A stretch of 64,000 nucleotides of DNA. Origin: Methylobacterium sp. GTDB taxonomy: Bacteria; Pseudomonadota; Alphaproteobacteria; Rhizobiales; Beijerinckiaceae. Each line of letters starts with the position of its first letter. Positions within the stretch are counted from its first letter, which is position 1. The notes below the pieces were generated by a model. That model saw nothing but the letters and a program-made list of their open reading frames with translations, did not search any database and was not told the origin of the DNA. The DNA is taken from contig PERO01000006.1 of NCBI GenBank assembly GCA_002928875.1, positions 1 to 64,000 on the forward strand, in the 5' to 3' direction. Below are positions 52,863-62,602 of the stretch, in pieces. A program made the position numbers and the translations under genes.

Positions 52863-53651
52863 ATGAGCCTCGAAACCCTCCGCCTCACCTGGGATGACGA
52901 TGGCATCGCGACGCTGACGCTGAACGCGCCGGAGAAGCACAACGCGCTCTCCCCGGCGATGATCGCCGAACTCACGGGCGTCGCCGCGCGCATCAACGCC
53001 GATCCGGCGATCCGCGTGGTGATCCTCGCCGGGGAAGGCGCGAGCTTCTGCGCGGGCGGCGATCTCGGCTGGATGCGCCAGCAGATGACGGCAACGCGCG
53101 AGCAGCGCATGGCGGAAGCGCGCAAGCTCGCCGAGATGCTCTATGCGCTGAACACGCTGGAAAAGCCGCTGATCGGCCGCGTCCATGGCAATGCCTTTGG
53201 CGGCGGCGTGGGCATGATCTCGGTCTGCGATGTCGCGATTGCAGCGGAGGGCGTGAAGCTCGGCCTCACGGAAACGAAGCTCGGGCTGATCCCGGCGACG
53301 ATCTCGCCTTACGTGCTCGCGCGCATGGGCGAGGGCCGCGCGCGGCGGGTCTTCATGTCGGCGCGACTTTTCGAGGCGCGCGAGGCCGTGGAACTGGGGC
53401 TCCTCGCGAAGGTGGTCGCGGCAGGCGAACTCGATGCCGCGGTGATGGCGGAAGCGAAGCCCTATCTGCTGACCGCGCCGGGCGCGGTCGCCGCCTCGAA
53501 GGCGCTGGCGCGCGCGATGGGTCCGCGCATCGATGCCGCGGTGATCGACGACACGATCCGCCGCCTCGCGCAGACCTGGGAAAATCCGGAAGCGATGGAG
53601 GGCGTCTCGGCCTTCTTCGAGAAGCGCAAGCCGAACTGGGTGAAAGGCTAG
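52863..53651 (+). CDS. liuC: Methylglutaconyl-CoA hydratase-like enoyl-CoA hydratase
   Basis: 262 residues of crotonase fold. SFCAGGDLGWMRQQM (61-75) with the oxyanion loop and the GGDLxWM sequence typical of methylglutaconyl-CoA hydratases; second loop GNAFGGGVGMISVCD. It converts 3-methylglutaconyl-CoA to HMG-CoA, the substrate of the upstream lyase, and overlaps the Hyphomicrobiales repeat at its stop codon. AUH/LiuC assignment rests on motif and context. Confidence 0.87.
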   Translation: MSLETLRLTWDDDGIATLTLNAPEKHNALSPAMIAELTGVAARINADPAIRVVILAGEGASFCAGGDLGWMRQQMTATREQRMAEARKLAEMLYALNTLEKPLIGRVHGNAFGGGVGMISVCDVAIAAEGVKLGLTETKLGLIPATISPYVLARMGEGRARRVFMSARLFEAREAVELGLLAKVVAAGELDAAVMAEAKPYLLTAPGAVAASKALARAMGPRIDAAVIDDTIRRLAQTWENPEAMEGVSAFFEKRKPNWVKG

Positions 53652-53755
53652 AGCAATTTCCGGCCAAGCGGATACCGGTTGGCCATCAGAAACATGCGCC
53701 AAAACAGAGAGATAGAGCGGTCGATCTGATAAAGTCGGATCGGAAACCGCTCTAG
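53650..53755. repeat. Rhizobiales-type intergenic palindromic repeat
   Basis: A 106-bp element from AGAGCAATTTCC to CGCTCTAG. It includes GGATACCGGTT and an inner hairpin with arms TAGAGCGGT (53713-53721) and ACCGCTCTA (53746-53754). Its layout resembles the repeats scattered through Rhizobiales genomes (from memory). It overlaps the last bases of both flanking genes, at the stops. Confidence 0.7.
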
Positions 53756-54945
53756 TCGTTGACCGGCCGCGCGGCGGGCGTGCCCCGCAGACGCTTCCAG
53801 CGGTCGCGCCAGGCGCGCAGGCGTGGCGAGGCGGCCATCCGGGCATAGAGGCGGCGACCCAGCACGCCGGGCATCGCGCGGAAGGTCAGCGGCAGTTCCA
53901 CGGAGAGGAGCGGCAGGTTTTCCGCGCCGAAGCGGCGCTTGTAGTCGTAATCGCCCATGGCAAAGTCGAAAGTGCGAACGCCATCCTGGTGCAGGTGGCG
54001 CATCAGATGTTCGGTCGCCAGCAGGCCGGGCGCCATGGGCGCCCACGGGCCGAACTGGTTGGCCACCCGGAGATAGGTAGCCGTCGTACCGTCGCGGACC
54101 GTGAAGTTCACCGCGACGAGTTCATCGCCGGCCAGGGCGGCGGCCATCACCACCTCCCCGCCCGCGAGGCCATTGCGGGCCAGCGCGCGGTAGAACCCGG
54201 CATAGGGCTCCCGATCGAGGATATAGGGGCGCCCCTTGTCCTCGATGCGCTCGCGCTGCAGCGTATCGAAGCGCTTGAGCCATTCCAGCGCCTCGGCGAT
54301 ATCCGTGGTGATCCGGAATTGCGTGCCGGGCTGGCGCAGGAATCGCCGGCGGCAGCGGCCCAGCTTCTCGCGCATGCTGGGCGAGAGCCGCGCGTGGTAA
54401 TCCTCCCAGCGCTCGGGAAGGTTGACCACCCATCCGGACAGGCGCTGGGGCGTGGCGAGCGGATGCTGCACCAGGGGGTTGGCGATCCCCGCGAGATGCG
54501 GCGGCATCCGCTCGAGGCACAGGAGATCGGCCGCCGGCAGCGCCTCGCGGATGGCGCTCCACAAGGCGGCTGGGGAATGCGCGGCCAGCCGCTCGGGAGA
54601 ACCGAGCAGCGGCGGATTGTAATCGCTGACGCCGAGATCCGGCGTCGAGAGGATGCGCAGGCCGTTCTCCCGGCGCAGCACCAGCGGCAGCGCCAGCACG
54701 GGCTTCCCGTCATCTTCCTCGAGCGCGAGCCAGAAACAGCTCTCGACCGCCGGGTCCGCCATGGTTTCGAACCAGGTGGAAAGCCAGAGCGCGCTCTGGA
54801 ACACGCTGCGTGTATAGGGGGCGACGAGCGTGCCGAAATCGCTTGTGGCGGTGATCCGCTGCAGGTTTGCGGCCAGCACGGGCACGGTCGACCCGCTGCT
54901 GCGGACGAGCCAGGATTTCGTCTCGCCGATCGCCTGCGCCTGCAT
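53752..54945 (-). CDS. GNAT/FemAB-like acetyltransferase (CelD/BioF2-like)
   Basis: 397 residues of the Acetyltransf_6 type. Central segments VRKLGRCRRRF-like (SPSMREKLGRCRRRFLRQPG) and FDFAMGDYDYKRRFG near residue 335-350 are characteristic of the BioF2/CelD group often found in exopolysaccharide loci. It presumably acylates a sugar or lipid-linked precursor. It lies leftward, at the edge of the rightward Wzz operon. Confidence 0.85.
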   Translation of the reverse strand: MQAQAIGETKSWLVRSSGSTVPVLAANLQRITATSDFGTLVAPYTRSVFQSALWLSTWFETMADPAVESCFWLALEEDDGKPVLALPLVLRRENGLRILSTPDLGVSDYNPPLLGSPERLAAHSPAALWSAIREALPAADLLCLERMPPHLAGIANPLVQHPLATPQRLSGWVVNLPERWEDYHARLSPSMREKLGRCRRRFLRQPGTQFRITTDIAEALEWLKRFDTLQRERIEDKGRPYILDREPYAGFYRALARNGLAGGEVVMAAALAGDELVAVNFTVRDGTTATYLRVANQFGPWAPMAPGLLATEHLMRHLHQDGVRTFDFAMGDYDYKRRFGAENLPLLSVELPLTFRAMPGVLGRRLYARMAASPRLRAWRDRWKRLRGTPAARPVND

Positions 54946-55174
54946 CCTGCCTCATCCCTTCTCAACGCGTCGGGTTCAACAATGCGAAAGTCTGTCAACT
55001 TTCCGAAAAAACAGGCGGGGCACGCCAGCGGAACCCGCAAGGGAAGCATCACCTCCTCGGGTTATGGTGAACGCTTCGTAAAGAATCCTCTGTCACGGTG
55101 ATCGGGCGAATCGCCTGCGCCTCGCACCGCGCGCGCGATCCCCGCGCGTTGCGATGGTCAGGAGTTTCGGGTTG

Positions 55175-57322
55175 ATGGTTCGGCAGGCAGGAGGCCCTCG
55201 CAAGCTGAGGCGGCTGTCCGCGCGGCATGGCGCTGCGCCGGCCTCCGACGGCTGGCCGGGACCGACCGCCGAGGCCGCGCCGGCCGGCAGCGGCATCGAC
55301 ACCCCCGTCGGCATCGCCGAATTCGGCGCCATCCTGCGCCGCCGCTGGCGCAGCATCGCGGCCGTGACGATCGGGTTCACGTTGCTCGGCGGGGCCTTCG
55401 CCTTCCTGAGCAAATCGGAATTCACCGCCTCGACGATGATCTTCGTCGATCCGCGCAACCGCGCGAGCTTCCAGATCGAGGGAGCCGGCAATGGCGGGTT
55501 CTTCGATCCCAACCTCGTCGACAGCCAGATCGTGGTGATCGAGAGCGATGCCGTGCTCCAGCGCGTCATCACCGCCGAGAAACTCACCGAGGATTCCGAA
55601 TTCGCCCGCGGCCCCGGCGATGCGCAGGCCAATGCCCTGCGCAACCTGAAGGAAGCGGTGAAGGTGAAGCGCCCGGACCGCACCTATGTGGTCGAGGTGC
55701 AGGTCAGGACGGAATCCGGCGCGAAATCCGCCCGCATCGCCAATGCCATCGCGGCGGCCTATCTCACCGATGGCCGGGACACGAAGAACGAAACCGCCCA
55801 GCGCGAGGGAAGCTGGCTCGACACCCACCTGAAGAACCTGCAGGACCGGCTGAAGGACGCGGAAGCGCGCGTGGAAGCCTACAAGGTGCAGAACAGGATT
55901 CTCGGCGTCGAGGGCCGCCTCGTCGGCGAACAGCAACTGAGCGAACTCAATCGCGGCATCGTGGAAGCCCAGCGCCGCGCCTCGGAGGCCAAGGCGACCT
56001 ATGACCAGGTGGAACAGCTCCGCCGGTCGGGACGGCCGACCGATACCTCGGTCGAGGCGCTGAAATCCGGCGTGATCGAGCGGCTGCGCACGCAATTGAC
56101 GGAAGTTCTGCGCCTCGAGGCCAATGCCCGCACCACGCTGGGGCCCCAGCACCCGGCCTATCGCGAGATCCGCGAGCAGATCGTCGAGACGCGCCGCCAG
56201 ATCAACGAGGAACTGGCGCGGATCGCGGAAGGCGCGCGCTCGGCCTGGCAGGTCGCGCAGGCGAATGTCGCGAGCCTCGAGAAGCAGCTCGATCAACTGA
56301 AGCGCGACGCCACGGGCATGAACCAGACCCTGCTGCGCCTGCGCGAACTCGAGCGCGCCGTGGAAGCACAGAAGGCGGTCTACGAGAAATTCCTGCGCGA
56401 CAAGGAGCAGATCGCGCGGCTGACCGTCGATACCCCGGCCGGGCGCGTCATCGCGCCGGCGATCCCGCCGGAGCGGCGTTCGTTCCCCAACCGCCCGCTC
56501 ATCCTGATGCTGGCCTTCACGGTCGGGCTGTTCTTCGGCGTGGCCTGGGCCCTGGTGCTGGAGACGCTGGCCCATGCGCGCATCGGCGGCCTCACCGCTG
56601 CCCGCACGCCTTCCGCGGTCGGCGGGTGGCCGGTCCTGCCTGCCGAGCCGGCGCGCCCGGCCGAAAGCCTGCATGCCCGCCTGCCCTCCCGGTCCCGGCG
56701 TTCGTTCTTCGGTCGCAAGCATCAGGCCGGTCCGGTGGCCGCGAATGCGGTGCTGACCGCACCCGATTCCGATTACGCGCGGGAAATCCGCCGCTTCGCG
56801 GCCGATCTCGTCGCCGGATTGCCGTCCGGCTCGACCGTGACCTTCCTCATCACGGGCGCGAAGGCGGGCGAGAGCCAGCCGGTCCTCACGGTCAATCTCG
56901 CGCTCGCCCTCGCGGAGAAGGGCACCAACGTGCTGCTGATCGACGGCACGGGTCGCCCCGGCGGGCTCAAGGCGCATCTGCCCGCCGAGCGCCAGCCGGT
57001 GCAGGTGGAACTCAACGGCCAGCCGAACCTCGTGGAGGCCTTGCCGCCCATGGGGCCGGGCGCGCTGTTCTTCCTGCCCTTCGGCGGGCTTGCGGTGCGG
57101 CGCGCCAGCGCGCGCCTGCCGAAGCGCGGGGCCTGCGCCATCGTGCTGATCGACGGCCCGGCCTTGGGCACGCCCGATCTCGACCGCATCGATGTCGAGC
57201 AGGTCGCCGACGGCGTCATCGCCGTGCTGCCGGCCGGTTCGGACCCCGCCGGCGCGCTGGCCCGGGCGCTGAGCCAGCGCTTCGGCACGGCGCTGGTGGG
57301 CCTCATCGAACAGGCCGCCTGA
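55175..57322 (+). CDS. Wzz/GumC-type polysaccharide co-polymerase with degenerate kinase domain
   Basis: 715 residues from ATG 55175 (AGGAG upstream; ATG 55154 also in frame). First membrane helix about 60-78, a Wzz domain with coiled coils (about 205-395), PxxP-like region and second helix about 430-450, then a BY-kinase-like C-terminal domain. Its P-loop reads GAKAGESQ (561-568) without the Lys/Ser-Thr of GxxGxGK(S/T); Walker A' is LLIDGTGR and Walker B LIDG. No C-terminal Tyr cluster. Kinase activity is unlikely; chain-length control is the probable role. Start of the exopolysaccharide cluster. Confidence 0.9.
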   Translation: MVRQAGGPRKLRRLSARHGAAPASDGWPGPTAEAAPAGSGIDTPVGIAEFGAILRRRWRSIAAVTIGFTLLGGAFAFLSKSEFTASTMIFVDPRNRASFQIEGAGNGGFFDPNLVDSQIVVIESDAVLQRVITAEKLTEDSEFARGPGDAQANALRNLKEAVKVKRPDRTYVVEVQVRTESGAKSARIANAIAAAYLTDGRDTKNETAQREGSWLDTHLKNLQDRLKDAEARVEAYKVQNRILGVEGRLVGEQQLSELNRGIVEAQRRASEAKATYDQVEQLRRSGRPTDTSVEALKSGVIERLRTQLTEVLRLEANARTTLGPQHPAYREIREQIVETRRQINEELARIAEGARSAWQVAQANVASLEKQLDQLKRDATGMNQTLLRLRELERAVEAQKAVYEKFLRDKEQIARLTVDTPAGRVIAPAIPPERRSFPNRPLILMLAFTVGLFFGVAWALVLETLAHARIGGLTAARTPSAVGGWPVLPAEPARPAESLHARLPSRSRRSFFGRKHQAGPVAANAVLTAPDSDYAREIRRFAADLVAGLPSGSTVTFLITGAKAGESQPVLTVNLALALAEKGTNVLLIDGTGRPGGLKAHLPAERQPVQVELNGQPNLVEALPPMGPGALFFLPFGGLAVRRASARLPKRGACAIVLIDGPALGTPDLDRIDVEQVADGVIAVLPAGSDPAGALARALSQRFGTALVGLIEQAA

Positions 57323-57338
57323 AGGGAGCGCACCCGCC

Positions 57339-58652
57339 ATGCCGGGAACCTTGCGGGATCACGGCCTGGACGGGCTGATCGGCCGTCTGATGCTGGCGGC
57401 GATGGTCGTGCATTTCATGGTTTCGCCCATGGCGCTGGCGGCTCTGGGCTGGAACTACGACGCGCCCGGTGGCGCTGGCCCGACGCGCTTCCACCCTTCC
57501 TCCTACCTGCTGCTGATGCTGTTCGGCCTGCTGCTGCTGCGCGACGGCAACCCGCTGGTGAGCCTCGGGAACACGTTCGCGCGCGATGCACGCTTCGCGC
57601 TGTTCCTCTTCGCCTGGGGAGTGCTGCTGTTCCACGCCGTGCGCCACCAGCAGCTTCCGGCCGCGGCACCCGTCGATACCTTCCTGATGCCGCTCATCGC
57701 GGTCCTCATCTTCCTGCGGCTGGGGGATACGATGCGCCATCGCATGGAAGGCGCGCTGCACGCGATCTTCCTGGTGAACACGCTGCTGGGCCTCGCGGAA
57801 TTCCTCACGGGCTTCCGCCTTACGCCCTATGTCGCGGGCGGCGTGCTCATCATGGATGACTGGCGTTCGACCGCCTTTCTCGGCCATCCGCTGACCAATG
57901 CGCTGATGACCGGCTGCTATACGATGATGCTGCTGCTCGGCGGCGGCCCGCGCCTGAAGGGACGCTGGCGCTGGGGCATGATCGCCCTGCAATTCGCCGG
58001 CATGATCGCCTTCGGCGGGCGCGCTTCGCTGGTGCTGCTGGTGCTCGTCGCCGGCATCGCGGCGATGCGCTTGCTGTTCCTGTTCCTCGCGGGCGGACGC
58101 CTGCGCCTGCGGGACATGGCGTTGGCCGGCGTGCTCCTGCCGATCGGCCTCGCGATCCTCGGGACCTTGCTCGCGCTCGGCTTCTTCGACCGCTTCCTGC
58201 TGCGCTTCGTGGAGGACAAGGGCAGCGCGCAGGCCCGCATCGTGATGTTCGAATTGTTCAACGGTTTCACCTGGCCCGAATTGCTATTCGGCCCGCCGCA
58301 GGTGAATCTCAGCTACTTCGTGCATGTCTACAAGCTGGAATTCGGCATCGAGAGCCTGTGGGTCGCCTTCATCCTGTTCTACGGCATCCTCCCCAGCCTG
58401 ATGTTCCTGCTCGGTTTCCTGTTTTTCCTGTTCGGGCTGATGGCGCGCTGCCAGGCGCGGGGCTGGGTGATCCTCGGCTATTTCTTCCTCGTGAACACGA
58501 CCTTCCTCGGCATCGCCGGCAAATCGACGAGCGTGACGAGCCTCGCGCTGATGCTGCTGCTGATGCTGCCGCGCGAGGTGCCACGCCTCGCGCCAATGCA
58601 GCCCGCCTTGCGCATCTGGAAACCCGATCCCGCCTGGCGGATGCGCGGCTAG
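57339..58652 (+). CDS. VpsF/Wzy-like polysaccharide polymerase
   Basis: 437 residues with about ten membrane segments and a large loop (about 280-320, QARIVMFELFNGFTWPELLF). It resembles the VpsF family of exopolysaccharide polymerases. Starts 16 bp after the Wzz-like gene, in the same operon. Polymerises repeat units at the periplasmic face (inferred). Ends overlapping the convergent epimerase gene by 4 bp. Confidence 0.8.
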   Translation: MPGTLRDHGLDGLIGRLMLAAMVVHFMVSPMALAALGWNYDAPGGAGPTRFHPSSYLLLMLFGLLLLRDGNPLVSLGNTFARDARFALFLFAWGVLLFHAVRHQQLPAAAPVDTFLMPLIAVLIFLRLGDTMRHRMEGALHAIFLVNTLLGLAEFLTGFRLTPYVAGGVLIMDDWRSTAFLGHPLTNALMTGCYTMMLLLGGGPRLKGRWRWGMIALQFAGMIAFGGRASLVLLVLVAGIAAMRLLFLFLAGGRLRLRDMALAGVLLPIGLAILGTLLALGFFDRFLLRFVEDKGSAQARIVMFELFNGFTWPELLFGPPQVNLSYFVHVYKLEFGIESLWVAFILFYGILPSLMFLLGFLFFLFGLMARCQARGWVILGYFFLVNTTFLGIAGKSTSVTSLALMLLLMLPREVPRLAPMQPALRIWKPDPAWRMRG

Positions 58653-59611
58653 CGCCTGCTCGCGAACCAGGTGGTCGCCTGCTTCAAGCCCTCGGGATAG
58701 GGCGTGCGCGAAAAGCCCAGCCTTTCATCCACATGGGCCGGGTCATAGCGCACGGCCTGCGCGAAGAGCCGCGCGAAGCTCGGCGTGATGGCATCCGGCA
58801 CCGGAAGGCCCGAAAGTTTGGCCTTGTCGCGCAGGATCGCCAGCGCCTTCAACGGAATGGCGGCGAGCTTTTCGGCCTTCCATTGCCAGCCGGGCAGGCG
58901 ATGCACCGGCACGGCGTCGATCAGCCGCGCGAAATCCATCAGGAAACGGTTCCATGTCACCGGATCGGGATCGGCGAGGTTGAAGGCCTGGCCCACCGCC
59001 TCGTCGCGGTCGAGCGCCGCGAGGATCGCCGCTACCACATCCTCCACGAGGATCAGATTGCACAGCCCGTCCCCGCGTTCCGCGAGGTCGCCGAGCCGGC
59101 GCTGGCGCAGCAGCCGGCCGATGCGCGCGGTCCAGGGATCGGAGCCCGCGCCATGGATCAGCGCCGGCCGCAGGATGACCCAGTCGAGGCCGGAGGCGCG
59201 CACCAGCTCCTCGCACGCGATCTTCGCCGCGCCATAGGCATCGACATCCGTGCCATATCCGGAATTGTCGCGGAGCACGCCCTCCTGCCCGCCGAAAACG
59301 GCGGTCGAGGAGAGATGCACGACACGCTCAACGCCGGCTTCTTTCGCAGCCGCGAGCAGGTTCCTAGTGGTCTCCACCATGGAGGCCGGGCTGCCCATCA
59401 TCGCGTTGACGACATGGGTCACGCCCGACAGCGCCTGCGGCAGCGTTGCCGGCACGGCGGCATCCATCAGGCTCTTGCGGATGCCGAGCCGCGTGAAATC
59501 CGCCCTTTCGCGCCGAAGGCCGGCGCGCACCGAGCCCGGCGCACGGGCCTGCAGGGCCGTGACCACGCGCGAGCCCACGAAGCCGGATCCTCCGGCCACC
59601 AGCACGATCAT
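58649..59611 (-). CDS. NAD-dependent epimerase/dehydratase (extended SDR)
   Basis: 320 residues. Cofactor motif GGSGFVG (7-13), Ser in VHLSSTAVF and YGAAK (catalytic Tyr/Lys) as in nucleotide-sugar epimerases and related SDRs. ATG 59611 overlaps the stop of the GMC oxidoreductase gene (ATGA), so the two are coupled. The substrate could be a nucleotide sugar or, given the GMC partner, another glycosyl or hydroxy compound. Confidence 0.87.
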   Translation of the reverse strand: MIVLVAGGSGFVGSRVVTALQARAPGSVRAGLRRERADFTRLGIRKSLMDAAVPATLPQALSGVTHVVNAMMGSPASMVETTRNLLAAAKEAGVERVVHLSSTAVFGGQEGVLRDNSGYGTDVDAYGAAKIACEELVRASGLDWVILRPALIHGAGSDPWTARIGRLLRQRRLGDLAERGDGLCNLILVEDVVAAILAALDRDEAVGQAFNLADPDPVTWNRFLMDFARLIDAVPVHRLPGWQWKAEKLAAIPLKALAILRDKAKLSGLPVPDAITPSFARLFAQAVRYDPAHVDERLGFSRTPYPEGLKQATTWFASRR

Positions 59612-61299
59612 GCGGCTTGCTCCGTCTCGATGGCGGGGTTCTCGCGCCGTCGCTGCAGATGCTCGGCTAGGCGCAGCGCGCTCGCGACGATGGTGAGCGT
59701 CGGGTTCGCCTGCGACGAGGTGGGGAAGGTCGCGGAACCCGCGAGATAGAGATTGTCCGTGCCGAAGACCTTCCCATCGGCATCGACCACGCCCTCCTCG
59801 GGCGAGCGGCCCATGCGCGCCGTGCCAATGTGATGGCCGCCATAGGCCCCTTCGCGCAGCATGGCGTCGGGGATCTCGGCCTCGTCGAAGGCGAGTGCGC
59901 CGCCGCCCCACTGGGCCAGTTCGTCCTTCAGCACATGGAGCGCCACCCGCACCGTCTCGAGATCGAGCGGGCGATACCGCCAATCCACCCGCGCCTGTGG
60001 CTGGCCGAAGGCATCGAGGCTGGCAGCGAGCGTGATCCGGCTTTCCGGGTTCGGCACCTGCTCGGCATGGATGTCGAGGCTGTAGCTGTTGTTGCGCGGC
60101 GCGACGATGAGCGACGGGAATTTCCGCGCGGCAAGCGTGCGCCGACGTGCCCAATCCATCAGGAAGCCCGCCGTGCCGAAGGGCTCTCGAACCACATTCC
60201 AGGCATGGCGCAGAGCGAGGCTGGCGCTCATCGCGTCGCCGCCATGCAGGCGTTTCGAATATTCGTAGGAAATGAAGGGCTTGGCGAGGAAGATCGCCGA
60301 GAGGATGCCGCGCCCATGCGCCGGGTCCGGCAGGCGCGGATGATGCAGGCGCAGCACGATATTCGCGATGCCCTTCTCGCGCTGCACCTCGGGGCGGAGC
60401 GCCATGCGGCGGCGGCAATAGGTGCCGTCCCAGGCGCGTTCATAGCCGTGGAAGATCTCGTTGGCCGGTCGCGTGAAGCTGAGCCGGCCCATCGTGCCGG
60501 CGATGTGGCAGAGATAGTTCCGCCCCACGAGATCTCGCGCGTTGCCGATGCCGTTCGGATCATCCCGCCGCGAGGCGAGCAGCAGACGTGCGGTCTCGAT
60601 GCCGCCGGTCGCGATCACGAAGCGTTCGGCCAAAACCGCGAATTCCGCGCCTTCAAGCGTGCGCAGACGCAGCGATCCGATGCGCGGCGAGGCCCGGTCG
60701 CGCCGGATTTCGACGACATGCGCGTTCAGCAGCACGCGGATATTCGGCGCACGCCGCAGCCGCTCGCCATAGCGGCGACCGAAGTTCGTCGGGGCCGAGA
60801 AGCGCTCCAGCCGATCCAGATCGAAGGCCTGCGGCACGAAGCCCTTCGCCATCGCGCGCATGCCGCCGGGAACCGCTTCGCGCGCATCGAAGACGGGATC
60901 GCCGATCTCGGCCAGCGCGCTCGCCGCCGGGTAGAACCGCGCGATATCCTCGTGGCGGATCGGCCAGCGCGCGCCGTCGATCCAGGGGCGCTCCTCGAAA
61001 TCGATCGGGTCGAAGGGCATGCAGCGCCCGCCCCAGGTGGCAGACGAGCCGCCGAACTGCCGGTGGCGATACTCGGTCAGCGGCGAATGCATGGCCTGAT
61101 CCGCGACCTCGCCGGCATAGAGCGCCTGCGCGCGATCGTCGTGGTCGAGCCCGCCCCCCGCGACGAGCACCACATCCGTATCGGTTCCGATGAACTGCAG
61201 CGCGAGGGAAATGCCGGCCGGCCCTGCCCCCACGATGCAGAGCGTGGTGCGCAGCGTGCTGCCGCCGAGGCCCGTCGCCGTCGCGCAATCCTCAAACAT
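59608..61299 (-). CDS. GMC-family FAD oxidoreductase
   Basis: 563 residues from ATG 61299. N-terminal FAD motif CIVGAGPAGIS (21-31), GGIETARLLLAS, and a C-terminal GGHHIGTARMG with the catalytic His region, then GTDNLYLAGSATFPTSSQAN. It oxidises an alcohol or sugar using FAD. It lies between a glycosyltransferase gene (8-bp overlap) and an epimerase gene, all leftward, suggesting modification of the exopolysaccharide or a precursor. Confidence 0.9.
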   Translation of the reverse strand: MFEDCATATGLGGSTLRTTLCIVGAGPAGISLALQFIGTDTDVVLVAGGGLDHDDRAQALYAGEVADQAMHSPLTEYRHRQFGGSSATWGGRCMPFDPIDFEERPWIDGARWPIRHEDIARFYPAASALAEIGDPVFDAREAVPGGMRAMAKGFVPQAFDLDRLERFSAPTNFGRRYGERLRRAPNIRVLLNAHVVEIRRDRASPRIGSLRLRTLEGAEFAVLAERFVIATGGIETARLLLASRRDDPNGIGNARDLVGRNYLCHIAGTMGRLSFTRPANEIFHGYERAWDGTYCRRRMALRPEVQREKGIANIVLRLHHPRLPDPAHGRGILSAIFLAKPFISYEYSKRLHGGDAMSASLALRHAWNVVREPFGTAGFLMDWARRRTLAARKFPSLIVAPRNNSYSLDIHAEQVPNPESRITLAASLDAFGQPQARVDWRYRPLDLETVRVALHVLKDELAQWGGGALAFDEAEIPDAMLREGAYGGHHIGTARMGRSPEEGVVDADGKVFGTDNLYLAGSATFPTSSQANPTLTIVASALRLAEHLQRRRENPAIETEQAA

Positions 61300-62422
61300 G
61301 GCGCGCTTCCGGGAGCCCGAGACGCCGCGCCGGCTCGATCGCGAGGCCGAAGCGGCGGCGATAGATCGCAAACAGGTTCGCAATGAAGACATCCAGCGAG
61401 AATTGCCGGCGGAAGCGGTCGATGCCCGCATCGGACAGGCGCTGGAGCAAGGCGGTCTCGGTCATCAGCCGGGTGATGGCGCGTGCGAGCGCCGGATGGT
61501 CGCCCGGCGGCACGAAGAGCACGTCGCGTCCCTCCTCCAGCACCTCGGGGATCGCGCCGACCGGCGTGCAGATCACGGGTGTGCCCGCGCCGAGCGCCTC
61601 GAGGATCACCAGCGGAATGCCCTCGTTGTAGGACGGCAGCGCCATCATGTCGGCGCGGGCGAGCCATTCCCGCACGCCGTTCTGGTCCACCCAGCCGGTG
61701 AAGGTCACGCGGCTTGCGATGCCCAGTTCGGCGGCGAGGCCGCGATAGAAGGGAATGTCGCCGTTCCCGGCGAACACCGCGCGCCAGTCGCCGGCTTCCT
61801 CCGGCAGAAGCGCGAGGGCGTGAAGCAGGTCATGCGTGCCCTTCCGCTCCATCAACTGGCCGAGAAAGAGCAAGGTGCGCGGCCTGCCCGCCTCGAAAAC
61901 GCGCGGCATCGGCTCCACGGGCACGCCATTGTAGAGAATGTCGATCTTGGCCGGATCGATGCGGAGTTCCGTCGCGAGCCAGTCCTTCCAGAGCTTGCCC
62001 AGCACGATGACGACATTCGCCGCCCGGAACGGCAGGCGGATCGCCGCCTTGCGCAAGGCCGAACCCTCGGCATGGAAACCGATCAGTTCGGCGGCATGGA
62101 GATGCAGCACCACCGGCACCAGGGCGAGGCGCGCGGCGAGCACGATCAGCCCCTTGCGGGCCGCACTGCCCTTGTCGCCGAAATGCACATGCACGAAGGC
62201 GAGGCGGCCACGCAGGGCCATCAGCCAGATCGCCAGAACGGCGCGCGCGAGCAGCAGCACGGAAAAGGCCGCCCCACGGTCATCCCGCGTGACCAGCGGC
62301 CGGAACGCGAAGCGGCCCGCGGAATCGCCGCCGCTTGCGAGCATGTAATCCTTCACGCGGCCCATGCCGCCGCCCGCCGCGCCGGTGGGCGCCACCACAT
62401 AAATGATCTTCGCTTCGCTCAT
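61292..62422 (-). CDS. GT4-family glycosyltransferase
   Basis: 376 residues of GT-B fold. N-terminal half with AGGGMGRVKDYML, C-terminal donor-binding half with the EX7E motif in EGIPLVILEALGAGTPVI and the preceding GWVDQNGVREW. ATG 62422 or 62437 (neither with a clear ribosome-binding site). It transfers a sugar from a nucleotide donor; acceptor unknown. It is the first gene of the leftward glycosyltransferase - GMC - epimerase operon. Confidence 0.9.
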   Translation of the reverse strand: MSEAKIIYVVAPTGAAGGGMGRVKDYMLASGGDSAGRFAFRPLVTRDDRGAAFSVLLLARAVLAIWLMALRGRLAFVHVHFGDKGSAARKGLIVLAARLALVPVVLHLHAAELIGFHAEGSALRKAAIRLPFRAANVVIVLGKLWKDWLATELRIDPAKIDILYNGVPVEPMPRVFEAGRPRTLLFLGQLMERKGTHDLLHALALLPEEAGDWRAVFAGNGDIPFYRGLAAELGIASRVTFTGWVDQNGVREWLARADMMALPSYNEGIPLVILEALGAGTPVICTPVGAIPEVLEEGRDVLFVPPGDHPALARAITRLMTETALLQRLSDAGIDRFRRQFSLDVFIANLFAIYRRRFGLAIEPARRLGLPEARHV

Positions 62423-62602
62423 GGTCGATCGCGTCATCCGGTATCGTTCCGGCAGGGGCTTGAGCCTTCCGGAACCATGCCCCGTTCTGCGCGAGATGAT
62501 GAAAGATTTGGTGGCGGAACCGCGCCATTCGCTCAAATTGCCGCGAATATCCTTGGCGAAATACTACCGGAATGGCCCGGTTTTTCGGCTGTTTCGCTGG
62601 TG

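Noticed and set aside
59830-61386. A 518-codon + strand frame opposite the GMC gene
   Set aside because: Antisense shadow; the minus strand has clear FAD and GMC motifs.
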